Of a DNA stretch of 64,000 nucleotides, positions 16,974 through 26,612 are shown piece after piece (position 1 is the first letter of the stretch; each line of letters starts with the position of its first letter). Position numbers and translations under genes: made by a program. This stretch comes from Desulfobulbaceae bacterium (GTDB taxonomy: Bacteria; Desulfobacterota; Desulfobulbia; Desulfobulbales; Desulfurivibrionaceae), in the NCBI GenBank assembly GCA_004332195.1, contig SJBG01000009.1, forward strand, positions 1 through 64,000, written 5' to 3'. The notes below the pieces were generated by a model. The model had not been told where the DNA came from. It saw only the letters and a program-made list of their open reading frames with translations, and ran no database searches.

Positions 16974-18761
16974 GCTGGTTTCTTGCCAGTCCGGGCGTAG
17001 TTTTAGTTCCGTCAATTGACGGCGGGCCACCGGGGCCGGGGCCTCGGTCAGCGGACAGGTTGCCTTTTGGGTTTTGGGGAAAGCGATAACGTCACGGATG
17101 CTATCGCGCTGGGCGATGATCATCATCAGCCGGTCCAGGCCCAAGGCCAGACCGCCGTGGGGCGGGGCGCCCAGTTCCAGGGCCCGAACCAGAAAGCCGA
17201 ACTTGTCGTTGATCTCTTCAGGGCTGATCTCTAAAGCGGCAAAAATTTTTTCCTGCAAGTCCTTGTGATGAATGCGGATCGAGCCGCCGCCGATTTCGGT
17301 GCCGTTGAGCACCAAGTCGTAGGCCCGGCTACGGATCTTGCCCGGGGCGCGGTCCAACTGGGGCAGGTCTTCCTCGTTGGGAGCGGTGAAGGGGTGATGG
17401 ACCGCAACGTAGCGTTTGGCCTCCTGGTCGTATTCCAGCAGCGGAAAATCAGTGATCCAGACAAAGGAAAAGTCATCCTTTGAGGTCAACTGGCGACGAC
17501 GGGCCAGCTCCAGGCGTAGTTCGGCCAAGGCGTTGTGGACCACCGTCGGCTGATCGGCGACAAAGAAGAGCAGGTCAGCGGGCTCGGCTTTGAGGGTCGC
17601 CATTATGGCCTGTCGTTCTTCCTCGGTGAAAAACTTGGCGATAGGTGATTGCCACTGGCCGTCTTGTTTGATCTTGACCCAGGCCAGTCCTTTGGCCCCG
17701 AATTCGCCGACATAAGCGGTAAGATCGTCGAGGTCCTTGCGGGAAAAATCCGCACAACCCTTGGCGTTGATGCTCTTGATCATCCCGCCTTTTTCCACCA
17801 CCTCGCGGAAAACTTGGAGTTCGCAATTTCGTACCACTTCGGTCAACTCCACCAGTTCCAGGCCGAAACGGGTGTCGGGATGATCGTTGCCGAAACGGCT
17901 TATGGTCTCGGCATAGGTTATGCGGGGGAAGGGCGGCGACAAATCCCGCCCGAGGGTGGCGGTAAAAAGGGCCTTCATCATGCCCTCGGTGACCTCCATG
18001 ACTGCTTCTTCGTCAATAAAAGAAAGCTCAAGATCGACCTGGGTGAACTCCGGCTGGCGATCGGCCCGCAGGTCTTCATCGCGAAAACAGCGAACGATCT
18101 GGTAATAACGATCCATTCCCGCCACCATCAGCAACTGCTTAAAAAGCTGGGGTGACTGAGGCAGGGCGAAGAACCGGCCGGGATTGACCCGGCTGGGAAC
18201 CAGGTAGTCGCGAGCCCCTTCCGGGGTGGAACGGGTAAGAATCGGAGTTTCAATTTCGAGAAAATCCGCGGCGTTGAGATAGCCGCGAATAGTCTGACAG
18301 GCGGTGTGGCGCAGCAGCAGATGGTTGGCCATGGTCGGGCGACGCAGGTCGAGATAGCGGTATTTTAGTCGGAGGTTGTCGGAAATTTCCACCTCTTCGT
18401 CCAGGGGGAAGGGCGGGGTCCGGCTCTGGTTGAGAATCTGCAGCTGACCGACCATGACTTCGATTGCTCCGGTGGCCAGCTTGGGGTTGATCATTCCCGC
18501 TGGTCGAGCCTGAACTCGCCCCCGCAAAGCCAGCACCCATTCACTCCGCAGACGGTGGGCCTTGTCGTGAATTTCGGGGTTTATTTCCGGATTGAAAACC
18601 ACCTGGGTAATTCCCCACCGGTCGCGGAGATCAATAAAGATAACCCCGCCATGGTCGCGGCGACGCAGCACCCAGCCCATCAGGGTGACTTCTTCGCCAA
18701 TGTGGTTTTTGTTCAGAATATTACAATAATGGCTGCGTCGCAGGCTGCCCATGGATTCCAT
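16971..18761 (-). CDS. aspS: aspartyl-tRNA synthetase
   Basis: About 596 residues, the full bacterial length. The start is taken at the ATG at 18761, nine bases after TAAGGAG; the GTG at 18770 is too close to that site. The N-terminal OB fold is VTLMGWVLRRRDHGG. Class II motifs follow: FLEIETPILTRSTPEGARDY, FALPQSPQLFKQLLMVAG, RCFRDEDLRADRQPEFTQ, and the C-terminal GGLALGLDRLMMII. The insertion domain is the bacterial GAD type. It charges tRNA-Asp; whether it also misacylates tRNA-Asn cannot be judged here. It lies 40 bp downstream of hisS. Confidence 0.96.
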   Translation of the reverse strand: MESMGSLRRSHYCNILNKNHIGEEVTLMGWVLRRRDHGGVIFIDLRDRWGITQVVFNPEINPEIHDKAHRLRSEWVLALRGRVQARPAGMINPKLATGAIEVMVGQLQILNQSRTPPFPLDEEVEISDNLRLKYRYLDLRRPTMANHLLLRHTACQTIRGYLNAADFLEIETPILTRSTPEGARDYLVPSRVNPGRFFALPQSPQLFKQLLMVAGMDRYYQIVRCFRDEDLRADRQPEFTQVDLELSFIDEEAVMEVTEGMMKALFTATLGRDLSPPFPRITYAETISRFGNDHPDTRFGLELVELTEVVRNCELQVFREVVEKGGMIKSINAKGCADFSRKDLDDLTAYVGEFGAKGLAWVKIKQDGQWQSPIAKFFTEEERQAIMATLKAEPADLLFFVADQPTVVHNALAELRLELARRRQLTSKDDFSFVWITDFPLLEYDQEAKRYVAVHHPFTAPNEEDLPQLDRAPGKIRSRAYDLVLNGTEIGGGSIRIHHKDLQEKIFAALEISPEEINDKFGFLVRALELGAPPHGGLALGLDRLMMIIAQRDSIRDVIAFPKTQKATCPLTEAPAPVARRQLTELKLRPDWQETS

Positions 18762-18800
18762 GGAACTCACTCCTTAATTTAGTGGCGTTGGGGTCAGATG

Positions 18801-20078
18801 TCAAAGGCCGGAGATCAGGGGGTCAGGGGTCGGAAGTTTATTGGCAAGTAGGGCGGCCAATTCATCATTCAGGGGAACCTGGCACTCTTCCTTGCTGGTC
18901 AGATCGCGCAATACCGCTTGGCCGGCATTTAGCTCGTTTGCCCCGATGAGCAGGACCAAGCGGGCCTTGAGCCGGTCGGCCTGTCTCATCTGGCTCTTTA
19001 GCCCCGGGGTCTGGAAGTTCATCAGGGCGCTCAGGCCGGCCAAGCGGCACTGGTGGAGCAGGGTGAAACCGTATTCGGCGGCGGCCTCGCCCAGGCAGGC
19101 CAGAAAAAGGTCCGGGCCGGAAGCTGGCGCCATCGGTTGTTCTTGGAGCAGTAGAACCAGCCGTTCAATGCCCAAGGCAAAACCGATGCCCGGCAGATTT
19201 TGGCCGCCCAACCGGTGAACCAGGCTGTCGTAACGGCCCCCGGCCCCCACCGCGCCTTGGGACCCTAAGGCATCGGTGATCAGCTCGAAGGTCGTGCGGG
19301 TGTAGTAGTCCAGGCCGCGAACCATAAAGGGGTTGAGGCGGTGGGGCGCCTGAAGGGTGTCCAGGTTGCGGCGCACCGTTGTCAGATGCTGCGCGCAGGG
19401 CGGACAAAGGGCGTCGAGAATGGCCGGGGCCTTGGCGTTCAAGGCTCGGCAGTTAGCGCTTTTGCAGTCCAGCACCCGCAGAGGATTGGCTGTGGCGCGG
19501 CGCCGGCAATCCTCGCAAAGCTGCTCTTGGTGGCCGGCGAAAAAATTCACCAGCTTTTGCCGGTAAGCGGGGCGACAAGCGGGGCAGCCCAACGAGTTGA
19601 GCTGCAACTCAGCGGCCAGCCCCAACTCCACCAAAATTTGCCGGGCCATGGCGATCACTTCGGCATCCAGCCGGGGATGATCGGAACCCAGGGCCTCGAC
19701 GCTTAGCTGATGAAACTGACGCAAACGTCCCTTTTGGGGGCGCTCATGGCGAAACATCGGTCCGATGGTAAACAGACGACTTAATGGCCGACGCAGATGA
19801 AGAGCATGTTCGATAAAAGCTCGCAGCACCGGGGCGGTGCCCTCGGGCCGCATGGTCAGGGACTCACCATTGCGGTCATTGAAAGTGTACATCTCCTTTT
19901 CGACGATGTCGGTGGCCTCGCCGATGGAGCGGGCAAACAACCCGGTTCTTTCCAGAATAGGCACCTTGATTTCCTCGAAACCAAAACGCTGGAAAACATC
20001 GCGGGCCGTAGCCTCCACCCGTTGCCAAAGTGCGGCCTCGTCGGGGAGAATATCCTTGAAGCCTTTCAGGGCTTGCAT
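18801..20078 (-). CDS. hisS: histidyl-tRNA synthetase
   Basis: A 425-residue class II synthetase. The start at 20078 (MQALKGFKDILPDE) follows AGGAAG by eight bases. Motif 1 is in KVPILERTGLF, motif 2 is IGPMFRHERPQKGRLRQFHQ, and the histidine-specific motifs are ALGSQGAVGAGGRYDSLV and LPGIGFALGIERLV. An unusual cysteine-bearing stretch (LGCPACRPAYRQ, CEDCRRR, CPPCAQH) is the zinc-knuckle insertion seen in a subset of bacterial HisRS. The PR1 copy B lies 80 bp upstream of the start, so it may be in the leader RNA. Confidence 0.96.
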   Translation of the reverse strand: MQALKGFKDILPDEAALWQRVEATARDVFQRFGFEEIKVPILERTGLFARSIGEATDIVEKEMYTFNDRNGESLTMRPEGTAPVLRAFIEHALHLRRPLSRLFTIGPMFRHERPQKGRLRQFHQLSVEALGSDHPRLDAEVIAMARQILVELGLAAELQLNSLGCPACRPAYRQKLVNFFAGHQEQLCEDCRRRATANPLRVLDCKSANCRALNAKAPAILDALCPPCAQHLTTVRRNLDTLQAPHRLNPFMVRGLDYYTRTTFELITDALGSQGAVGAGGRYDSLVHRLGGQNLPGIGFALGIERLVLLLQEQPMAPASGPDLFLACLGEAAAEYGFTLLHQCRLAGLSALMNFQTPGLKSQMRQADRLKARLVLLIGANELNAGQAVLRDLTSKEECQVPLNDELAALLANKLPTPDPLISGL

Positions 20079-20081
20079 CAA

Positions 20082-20435
20082 AGTAACTTCCTGATAATCA
20101 GCAACGCTGGTTCTAGGTTGGACTACTGTTCCGGGGCTAACTTAGCATTTCGATTTAGGCCGCCTTGAAAAATCAGCTATTTTGTTCGAGATCAAGGCCT
20201 GCGAAAAAAAATTACCGCAGGCATAAGGTTGATATTCCGAGGATAATTTTTTGAGCATAACGCAGAAATCGAGCGAAAGAGCAATTTTTCAAGGTGGCCT
20301 CTAACCAAAAACATGATCTTCTAGCGCAATAGGTCGCAAAAGTCAATAAATGTCCACCTGGCTGACGCGATTGCGCGACTGAAGGTTACGCCGTTGTCGG
20401 CACAGGCACTGGGCATCCGGATTTGGGCCACCTTT
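20082..20435. other. Intergenic region upstream of hisS
   Basis: This 350-bp gap holds PR1 copy B (20158-20299) and the right tip of the small hairpin at 20424-20452. Nothing else is recognised; the hisS-aspS promoter should be here or inside the repeat. Confidence 0.6.
20158..20299. repeat. PR1 MITE-like element, copy B
   Basis: A 142-bp copy, left tip GGCCGCCTTGAAAAAT, right tip ATTTTTCAAGGTGGCC. The flanks are TTTA on the left and TCTA on the right, three of four matching, consistent with an older insertion. It contains the shared core GATATTCCGAGGATAATTTT. Confidence 0.9.
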
Positions 20436-20452
20436 TCAAGGTGGCCCAAAAA
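20424..20452. repeat. Tip-to-tip PR1 derivative / terminator-like hairpin
   Basis: A perfect 13-bp stem, TTTGGGCCACCTT with AAGGTGGCCCAAA, around a 3-base TTC loop. Its inner sequence, GGCCACCTTTTCAAGGTGGCC, is the two PR1 ends joined, as an internal-deletion product would be. The stop codon of the CoA-binding protein (TGA in CACCTTGA) lies inside it. It could also act as a transcription terminator for that gene. Confidence 0.75.
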
Positions 20453-20939
20453 GGGAGGCGTGCGCCAAGAGTTTGGCGTGGACTATTTTGATACATTGAT
20501 CCATGATCACCGTCAACCCGGCGGCTTCGGCTTTGCGGGCCGCTTCATGATTGATCACCCCCTCCTGCATCCAGACGGCTCGAGCGCCCACCGCAATGGC
20601 CTCCTCCACCACCGGCAAAACCTGGTCGGAGCGGCGGAAGACATCGACAATATCGATACGGCCGATTTGTAGAGGACGACCTGGTTCCGAGGACTGTTCC
20701 GAAGCCTTCAAGGTTGCTAAGGACTGAGTGAGCGCCCGGGCGGCGCTGGTCAGGTTGGGGTAGCAAGGTAAGTCAAGAATTTCTTCTTGCCTGGGGTTGA
20801 CCGGGATTACTTGATAGCCGTGGTCCAGCAGGTAGCGGGCCACCCGGTTGCTTGGTCGATCTTGCTTGGGTGAAAGACCAACCACGGCAATGGTTCGGGC
20901 GGCGCTTAAAAGCGTACGATAGTTGGTTAAATTTTCCAC
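20436..20939 (-). CDS. CoA-binding domain protein (YccU family)
   Basis: A 167-residue Rossmann-fold protein. The start is the GTG at 20939, preceded by GAGG at four bases. AARTIAVVGLSPKQDRPSNRVA is the CoA/nucleotide loop, followed by GYQVIPVNPRQ, IDIVDVFRRSDQVLPVVEEA and a VWMQEGVINHEAA motif, as in stand-alone succinyl-CoA-ligase-like CoA-binding proteins (YccU). The metabolic role is not established. Its last residues (LFGPP) and stop come from the PR1-derived hairpin, so the native C-terminus may have been replaced. Confidence 0.88.
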   Translation of the reverse strand: MENLTNYRTLLSAARTIAVVGLSPKQDRPSNRVARYLLDHGYQVIPVNPRQEEILDLPCYPNLTSAARALTQSLATLKASEQSSEPGRPLQIGRIDIVDVFRRSDQVLPVVEEAIAVGARAVWMQEGVINHEAARKAEAAGLTVIMDQCIKIVHAKLLAHASLFGPP

Positions 20940-21116
20940 CTAACCTCACGATAAGTGATTAGAATTGAAAATAAGTAGCTGGAGTTGCGAAATGCAGTTT
21001 TTTTATTTAAGGGCGAAAAAAGCGGCAGACTCCATCAGGTTGATTTACGATAAACTCCGTGGATCGCGGTTGTGCCGGTAGCGATTTGTGAATGTTTGTG
21101 GTTTAATCGTGAGAAA

Positions 21117-21208
21117 GGGGTCAAGCCCGCGGCATACGATTAACGCAGAATCGCAGGTTGGGTTGGGCATACGTTGATTCGTTAATTGTGTACCGTGGGT
21201 TTGACCCC
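21117..21208. repeat. 92-bp inverted-repeat element (GGGGTCAA ends)
   Basis: The left arm starts GGGGTCAAGCCCGCGGCATA and continues to ATTAACG. The right arm ends TACCGTGGGTTTGACCCC and begins CGTTAATTG. They pair over about 30 positions with a few mismatches, leaving a loop of about 30 bases. Ends of the form GGGGTC...GACCCC resemble REP-type elements mobilised by REP-associated tyrosine transposases; no such transposase gene is in the window. Confidence 0.75.
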
Positions 21209-21241
21209 GATGGCACTTGTCGTCGATCCCCTTTTTATTGA

Positions 21242-21384
21242 GGCTATCTTGAAAAATTAGCTATTTTGTTCGAGTTCAAGACATGCGAAAAAAAATTACC
21301 GCAGGCATATAGTTGATATTCCGAGGATAATTTTTTGACCATAACGCAGAAATCTGGCGAAAGAGCAATTTTTCAAGGTGGCCT
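21242..21384. repeat. PR1 MITE-like element, copy C
   Basis: A 143-bp copy, left tip GGCTATCTTGAAAAATTAGC, right tip ATTTTTCAAGGTGGCC. It is flanked by an exact 4-bp TTGA duplication (21238-21241 and 21385-21388), direct evidence of transposition. It sits 160 bp upstream of cooT. Confidence 0.93.
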
Positions 21385-21544
21385 TGAGCAAGATGCACGC
21401 CATGGGTCAATCTACCCCAGGTCCGATCTTGCCGCAAGATGGAATAAAACAGGACACCAAGGGCGCGCTCGGAAATAGCTTCACATTTTGCGGTGAGGTG
21501 AAGCGCTTTTTCATTTGTTTCAAAATTGCGACAAGAGGTGAGAA

Positions 21545-21736
21545 ATGTGTCAGATGAGTGTACTGCTCAGTCGGCCGGAAGAAGAGGAGCTGGTGGCGGA
21601 AAACGCCTCCCTGCTGGAAGTCGAAGATGATGGCGTTAAAATCAGCGCCCTGTTCGAGGATCCCAGGATTGTTCACGGGGTGAAGGTGACTCGAATCGAT
21701 TTTTTGGCCGGCAAAGTGTGGCTTGCGACTAACTGA
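21545..21736 (+). CDS. cooT: CooT-like nickel-binding protein
   Basis: A 63-residue protein, well positioned after GAGGTGAGAA. It shows the short CooT pattern: N-terminal MC (the conserved Cys2 is the nickel ligand in the CODH accessory protein CooT), an LLEVEDDGVKISALF middle and a VKVTRIDFLAGKVWL end. CooT proteins bind Ni(II) as dimers and support nickel insertion into carbon monoxide dehydrogenase; in sulfate reducers they often occur without cooC or cooJ. It is followed after 14 bp by a His-tailed protein, strengthening a metal-handling role. Confidence 0.85.
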   Translation: MCQMSVLLSRPEEEELVAENASLLEVEDDGVKISALFEDPRIVHGVKVTRIDFLAGKVWLATN

Positions 21737-21750
21737 TTCTAAGGATAATT

Positions 21751-22008
21751 ATGACGGAAAAACAAGTAGTGGAAAAACTGCGGATTCTTTTGCCACACTG
21801 GATTGAACATAATCGAGGACATGCCATCGAGTTTCGCCGCCAGATCGCCATTGCCCGTAGCGAGAGCATGGATGAGGTGGCGACCCTCATCGACCGGGCC
21901 GCCGATATCATTGAAGATGCCGACCGCCGACTGGCGGAAGCCCTGGTTAAGGCGGGAAGTTCGGCCCACGATCATAGCCGCGGTGGTCATCACCATCACC
22001 ACGATTAG
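21751..22008 (+). CDS. small helical protein with His-rich tail, possible metal chaperone
   Basis: An 85-residue protein starting at the ATG after AAGGATAATT. The first 70 residues predict as two or three helices (EHNRGHAIEFRRQIAIARSE, EVATLIDRAADIIEDADRRL) with an EHNRGH motif. The C-terminus SAHDHSRGGHHHHHD is a histidine tail of the kind seen in nickel and cobalt storage or delivery proteins. I do not recognise a named family. Immediate coupling to cooT (14-bp gap) suggests a joint role in nickel handling; this is inference only. Confidence 0.75.
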   Translation: MTEKQVVEKLRILLPHWIEHNRGHAIEFRRQIAIARSESMDEVATLIDRAADIIEDADRRLAEALVKAGSSAHDHSRGGHHHHHD

Positions 22009-22080
22009 GTTTCGCGCTCGAAAAAAGGGAGCAGATCCTCTATATCAGAAGACAGGCAGCAAGAGACAGAAGACCGGGCA

Positions 22081-22731
22081 CTATTCCCCTGCCCTCAGCC
22101 AAGTATCAGGCTGGAATGGGGGTAGCTTGATGATTTCCATAAAGCTGTTGACGTGGTATTCGGCCGCAAGGGCGGGGTTTTTGAAGGCGATCAAGGGGAT
22201 GCCGGCGCCGGTGGTATGCTCCCGATCAATCTGGGAGTCGCCGATATAAATGGTGTGCTCCGGCCCCACCGCTAGAGTGCGCAGGATGCGCTCCAGGGCC
22301 TCGGGGTGGGGCTTGGGGTTGACCACGTCTTGAGCGGTCACCACCTGATCGAAGCAGGCGGTCAACTTAAACACCTCAAGGACGAGGGGCATGGTGGTGG
22401 TTCGGTTGGTGGAGATTGCGGTTTTGCGCTGGGGCCGGAGATAGGCAAGAAACTCCAACAGGTCTGGCTCCATGTGCATATACTGCAAAAACGCGGTGTA
22501 ATCCAGTTGGCGGCAATAATCTTTGACGGCGGCCAAGTCTGCGGGGTAATTACGGAAGATATGACGGATGGAATCACCCGCATGGTGCGTATGGACGTAA
22601 TCAAGCTCATCATGATCCATGGTCGGTCGTCCGAAACGAGCCAGGATATGATTGTAGTATTCCTGGTTGGCTCGCCTGGAATCGAACATGACTCCGTCAC
22701 AGTCGAAGACTACCAGCTTGATTTCGCTCAT
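22081..22731 (-). CDS. HAD-superfamily hydrolase (phosphoglycolate phosphatase-like)
   Basis: A 216-residue HAD phosphatase. Motif I is VVFDCDGVMFDS (nucleophile and acid/base aspartates), motif II is in KTAISTNRTT, the lysine is in VVNPKPHPEAL and motif IV is IYIGDSQIDRE. The helical cap between motifs I and II makes it a subfamily I phosphoglycolate phosphatase-like enzyme. An AAGGAACAAA ribosome-binding site precedes the ATG. It is divergent from nadB, separated by 70-100 bp. The substrate cannot be fixed from sequence. Confidence 0.88.
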   Translation of the reverse strand: MSEIKLVVFDCDGVMFDSRRANQEYYNHILARFGRPTMDHDELDYVHTHHAGDSIRHIFRNYPADLAAVKDYCRQLDYTAFLQYMHMEPDLLEFLAYLRPQRKTAISTNRTTTMPLVLEVFKLTACFDQVVTAQDVVNPKPHPEALERILRTLAVGPEHTIYIGDSQIDREHTTGAGIPLIAFKNPALAAEYHVNSFMEIIKLPPFQPDTWLRAGE

Positions 22732-22799
22732 TTTGTTCCTTGTTGATCGGCAATCGTAGACCCCTCGGAACAGGGGTTGGAGTTTAGGTCCTGACCTCG

Positions 22800-24526
<1,727 letters not shown>

Positions 24527-24530
<4 letters not shown>

Positions 24531-24610
24531 TTTACGGCTCAAGGCCGATGAATCCGATTGAAGTGGAACAAAAAAAACTCGTCCACGGCTTGACAAAGAA
24601 AAAATCATAG
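24527..24610 (+). CDS. possible 27-residue peptide overlapping nadB stop
   Basis: An ATG overlapping the nadB stop as ATGA opens a 27-codon frame (MIYGSRPMNPIEVEQKKLVH and a lysine-rich end). It matches no family I know. The ATGA arrangement favours translational coupling, but length and context are equally consistent with chance. It lies between nadB and dsrC. Confidence 0.25.
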
Positions 24611-24697
24611 AGTAAAAGCAAAAAACCTGCATCGTAAGCAAACGGATGTTTATTATAAACCTTGAATCAAGCATTTTAGTCTAAGGAGGAACAAACG

Positions 24698-25018
24698 ATG
24701 GCCACAATCGAGCACAATGGAAAGGTTTTCAACGTGGATGAAGACGGCTTTCTGATCAAGGGGATGGAAGATTGGAACGAGGATTGGGTTGACTACGTCA
24801 GGGGTATCGAAGGCATTGATGAGATGACTGATGAACACCGGAAGATCATTGGGATTCTCCAGGATTACTTCAAGAAAAACGGAATTGCCCCGATGGTTCG
24901 GATTCTCTCCAAGACCACTGGTTATCCACTCAAGCGAATCTACGAGCTGTTCCCCTCCGGTCCAGGCAAGGGAGCTTGTAAGATGGCTGGCTTGCCGAAA
25001 CCCACCGGCTGCGTGTAA
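24698..25018 (+). CDS. dsrC: DsrC sulfur-carrier protein (TusE/DsrC/DsvC family)
   Basis: A 106-residue protein after a strong AAGGAGG site. It has the DsrC fold signatures FLIKGMEDWNEDWVDYV, MTDEHRKIIGILQDYF and LFPSGPGKGACKMAGLPKP ending TGCV. Both C-terminal cysteines (in GAC and GCV) are present, so it is a genuine DsrC and not a RspA- or TusE-only paralogue. DsrC takes sulfur from dissimilatory sulfite reductase DsrAB as a trisulfide, which is then reduced by DsrMKJOP. It stands alone here, as dsrC often does. A strong terminator follows. Confidence 0.96.
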   Translation: MATIEHNGKVFNVDEDGFLIKGMEDWNEDWVDYVRGIEGIDEMTDEHRKIIGILQDYFKKNGIAPMVRILSKTTGYPLKRIYELFPSGPGKGACKMAGLPKPTGCV

Positions 25019-25106
25019 GTTCCGGCTCGACCTGGTTTTCAGCTAGTTTCGTAGTAAGAGGCGTCTCTTGTTGCTTGGAAGTTTTAATTACTTGGAAGTT
25101 TTAAGA

Positions 25107-25144
25107 GGGAAGAGGGATAAAAAAAATCCTTCTTCCCTTTTTTT
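25107..25144 (+). terminator. Rho-independent terminator of dsrC
   Basis: Stem GGGAAGAGGGAT with ATCCTTCTTCCC (one mismatch), an A-rich loop, and a run of seven T after the stem. It lies 90 bp after dsrC, as expected for a highly expressed single-gene transcript. Confidence 0.85.
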
Positions 25145-25234
25145 GTAGCGTCTCCTCCCCTGGTCTCGGCGGTTTTTCGCCGAAATCGGTTGACAATCGA
25201 GACATAATCTACCATACAGTAGCGTCTTTCCTGC

Positions 25235-25311
25235 GGCGATGTAGCTCAGTTGGTTAGAGCATGCGGCTCATATCCGCAGAGTCCGGGGTTCAAGTCCCTG
25301 CATCGCCACCA
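25235..25311 (+). tRNA. tRNA-Met (anticodon CAT), elongator type
   Basis: A 77-nt cloverleaf with encoded CCA: acceptor GGCGATG/CATCGCC, D arm AGCTCAGTTGGTTAGAGC, anticodon arm GCGGC-TCATAT-CCGC region with CAT, and T arm CCGGG-TTCAAGT-CCCTG. CAT also occurs in tRNA-Ile(k2C) and initiator tRNA. The acceptor pair G1-C72 excludes an initiator; the elongator Met reading is favoured but Ile2 is not rigorously excluded. Confidence 0.9.
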
Positions 25312-25829
25312 TAAAACAAATCCGGAGTGTTCCGGTAAGATATAAAACCCCGAGTCCGTCACTCTGACACTGATCTTTTCTTGCTCGGTGTCCATCTGCG
25401 TAAAGGGGAAAAGGGGTCGGAGTGGGCTCAAAACTCGCCCTTTTTGATGTGGAACACGTCCGGATTATCAAGCGTCTTGATATGTATGATATGACCGCAA
25501 ATGATATAACTGTTGCCAAAGGGAACAGACTTCAGTAAAATAACGGATGAGGAACTGACTCGTATAGAGTTTCTTATTAACCGGAGACCCGGAAAATGTC
25601 CGGGCTGTAAAACACCGCTTGAAGTTGCTTCATCTCATAGTGCTGCACCTCGAGGTTGAATGTGGGACACGAAGTTCAACCTCTGTAAATTTTTCAGGCA
25701 TTTTTCATCCCTCCTTATCTTTTGGATTGCTAACCAGTTGGCCCGTTTCCGAATTATCGACGCTGAAATGTGGAAATGTCAAGAGCAAATGATGTGGTCC
25801 GGTTTTTTTTAGTGGCGGCTAACAGGTTT
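25312..25829. other. Gene-free region after tRNA-Met with IS debris
   Basis: About 500 bp without an intact gene. It contains an IS30-type transposase tail (25510-25663). The rest is AT-rich with no clear element. The tRNA 3' end is a common integration site and the debris next to it fits that. Confidence 0.6.
25510..25663 (+). pseudogene. IS30-family transposase C-terminal relic
   Basis: The plus frame from about 25510 reads LPKGTDFSKITDEELTRIEF, continues with LINRRPGKCPGC and KTPLEVASSHSAA, and ends in a TGA. This matches the C-terminal tail of IS30-family transposases, whose pattern is PKGTDFS...LNNRPRKCLGYKTPxEV. The rest of the gene is missing. It is too short for the ORF track. Family recognition is by motif memory. 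Confidence 0.75.
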
Positions 25830-26612
25830 TTATTTGTTGCGTTGTCGGCGCGGTGAGTGGTGCTGATTCCGGTGGGGGATCAGGGAGTGGGGTTTTTCTT
25901 GACCGTGGGCTTGCATTAGGGGCTCGTCTGCCATGATGACGGCCGGTTGGCCATCGGCGACGATCCGGCCTTGACCAAGCAACAGGACTCGGTCGCAGAC
26001 CTCAAGAATTAGTTCCAGGTCGTGAGAGGCGATAAGGCTGGTTTTTTGCTTTCGATTTTGTTGGAGCAGGGAGATCAGCCGGCGACGGGAGCGGATATCG
26101 AGGCCGGTGCTGGGCTCGTCGTAGATCACCAGGGCCGGATGCATAGCCAAAGCCCCGGCAATGGCGACGATCCGTTTTTCTCCTTCGGAAAGATGATGTA
26201 TCGGCCGTTGGGCTAAGGCCGCAGCCCCCACTGACTGCAGGGCCTCATTAACCCGGCTTGCGACATCTTGGGCGCTCAACCCCAGGTTTTGCGGGCCGAA
26301 GGCGACGTCTTCCCAGACCGAAGGGCAGAAAAGTTGATCATCTGGTTTTTGCAAGACCAAGGCGATTTCCGGGATAAAACTATTTTTGGTCAACTCTCGA
26401 CCCCGAAAGCGGATTTGCCCGCGACTGGGCGGCAAAATGCCGCAAGTCACCAAGAAAAGGGTGGTTTTACCCGCTCCGTTGGGCCCAATTAGTCCCACCC
26501 GTTCCCCGGCCTGGATTTGCAGGGTTAGCCCGGTAAGGATCCCCCGATCAGGCCCCCCCGGGGTGTCCGGGTAGGCGAAGCAAAGATCGTTGATTTCAAG
26601 CAGGGCGGTCAT
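25830..26612 (-). CDS. cbiO: ECF-type cobalt/nickel transporter ATPase
   Basis: A 260-residue ABC ATPase: Walker A LIGPNGAGKTTLFLV, Q-loop ALVLQKPDDQLFCP, signature HHLSEGEKRIVAIAGALA, Walker B ALVIYDEPSTGLD, and H-loop IASHDLELIL. The QKPDDQLF form is typical of CbiO/NikO energy-coupling ATPases. It overlaps cbiQ by four bases (ATGA). It powers Ni or Co uptake by the CbiM/CbiQ membrane pair. The C-terminal tail is rich in His and Arg (HRNQHHSPRRQR), unusual for the family and possibly metal-responsive. Confidence 0.93.
   Translation of the reverse strand: MTALLEINDLCFAYPDTPGGPDRGILTGLTLQIQAGERVGLIGPNGAGKTTLFLVTCGILPPSRGQIRFRGRELTKNSFIPEIALVLQKPDDQLFCPSVWEDVAFGPQNLGLSAQDVASRVNEALQSVGAAALAQRPIHHLSEGEKRIVAIAGALAMHPALVIYDEPSTGLDIRSRRRLISLLQQNRKQKTSLIASHDLELILEVCDRVLLLGQGRIVADGQPAVIMADEPLMQAHGQEKPHSLIPHRNQHHSPRRQRNK

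Larger units (their letters stand above)
20940..21544. other. 600-bp gene-free region rich in palindromic elements
   Basis: There is no credible coding sequence. It contains a 92-bp inverted-repeat element (21117-21208) and PR1 copy C (21242-21384). The last 150 bp lead to cooT and should contain its promoter; no consensus is evident. The 21407-21676 minus ORF is a shadow. Confidence 0.7.

Noticed and set aside
18880-18900. Sigma-54-like TGGCAC...TTGC sequence
   Set aside because: Spacing is one base too long and it lies within hisS.
21407-21676. 89-residue minus ORF antisense to cooT
   Set aside because: No family resemblance, and it overlaps a well-supported cooT with a good ribosome-binding site.
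25246-25519. Minus-strand ORFs across tRNA-Met (RDLNPGLCGYEPHALTN-type peptides)
   Set aside because: This peptide arises by translating the antisense of a tRNA and is a well-known false gene.
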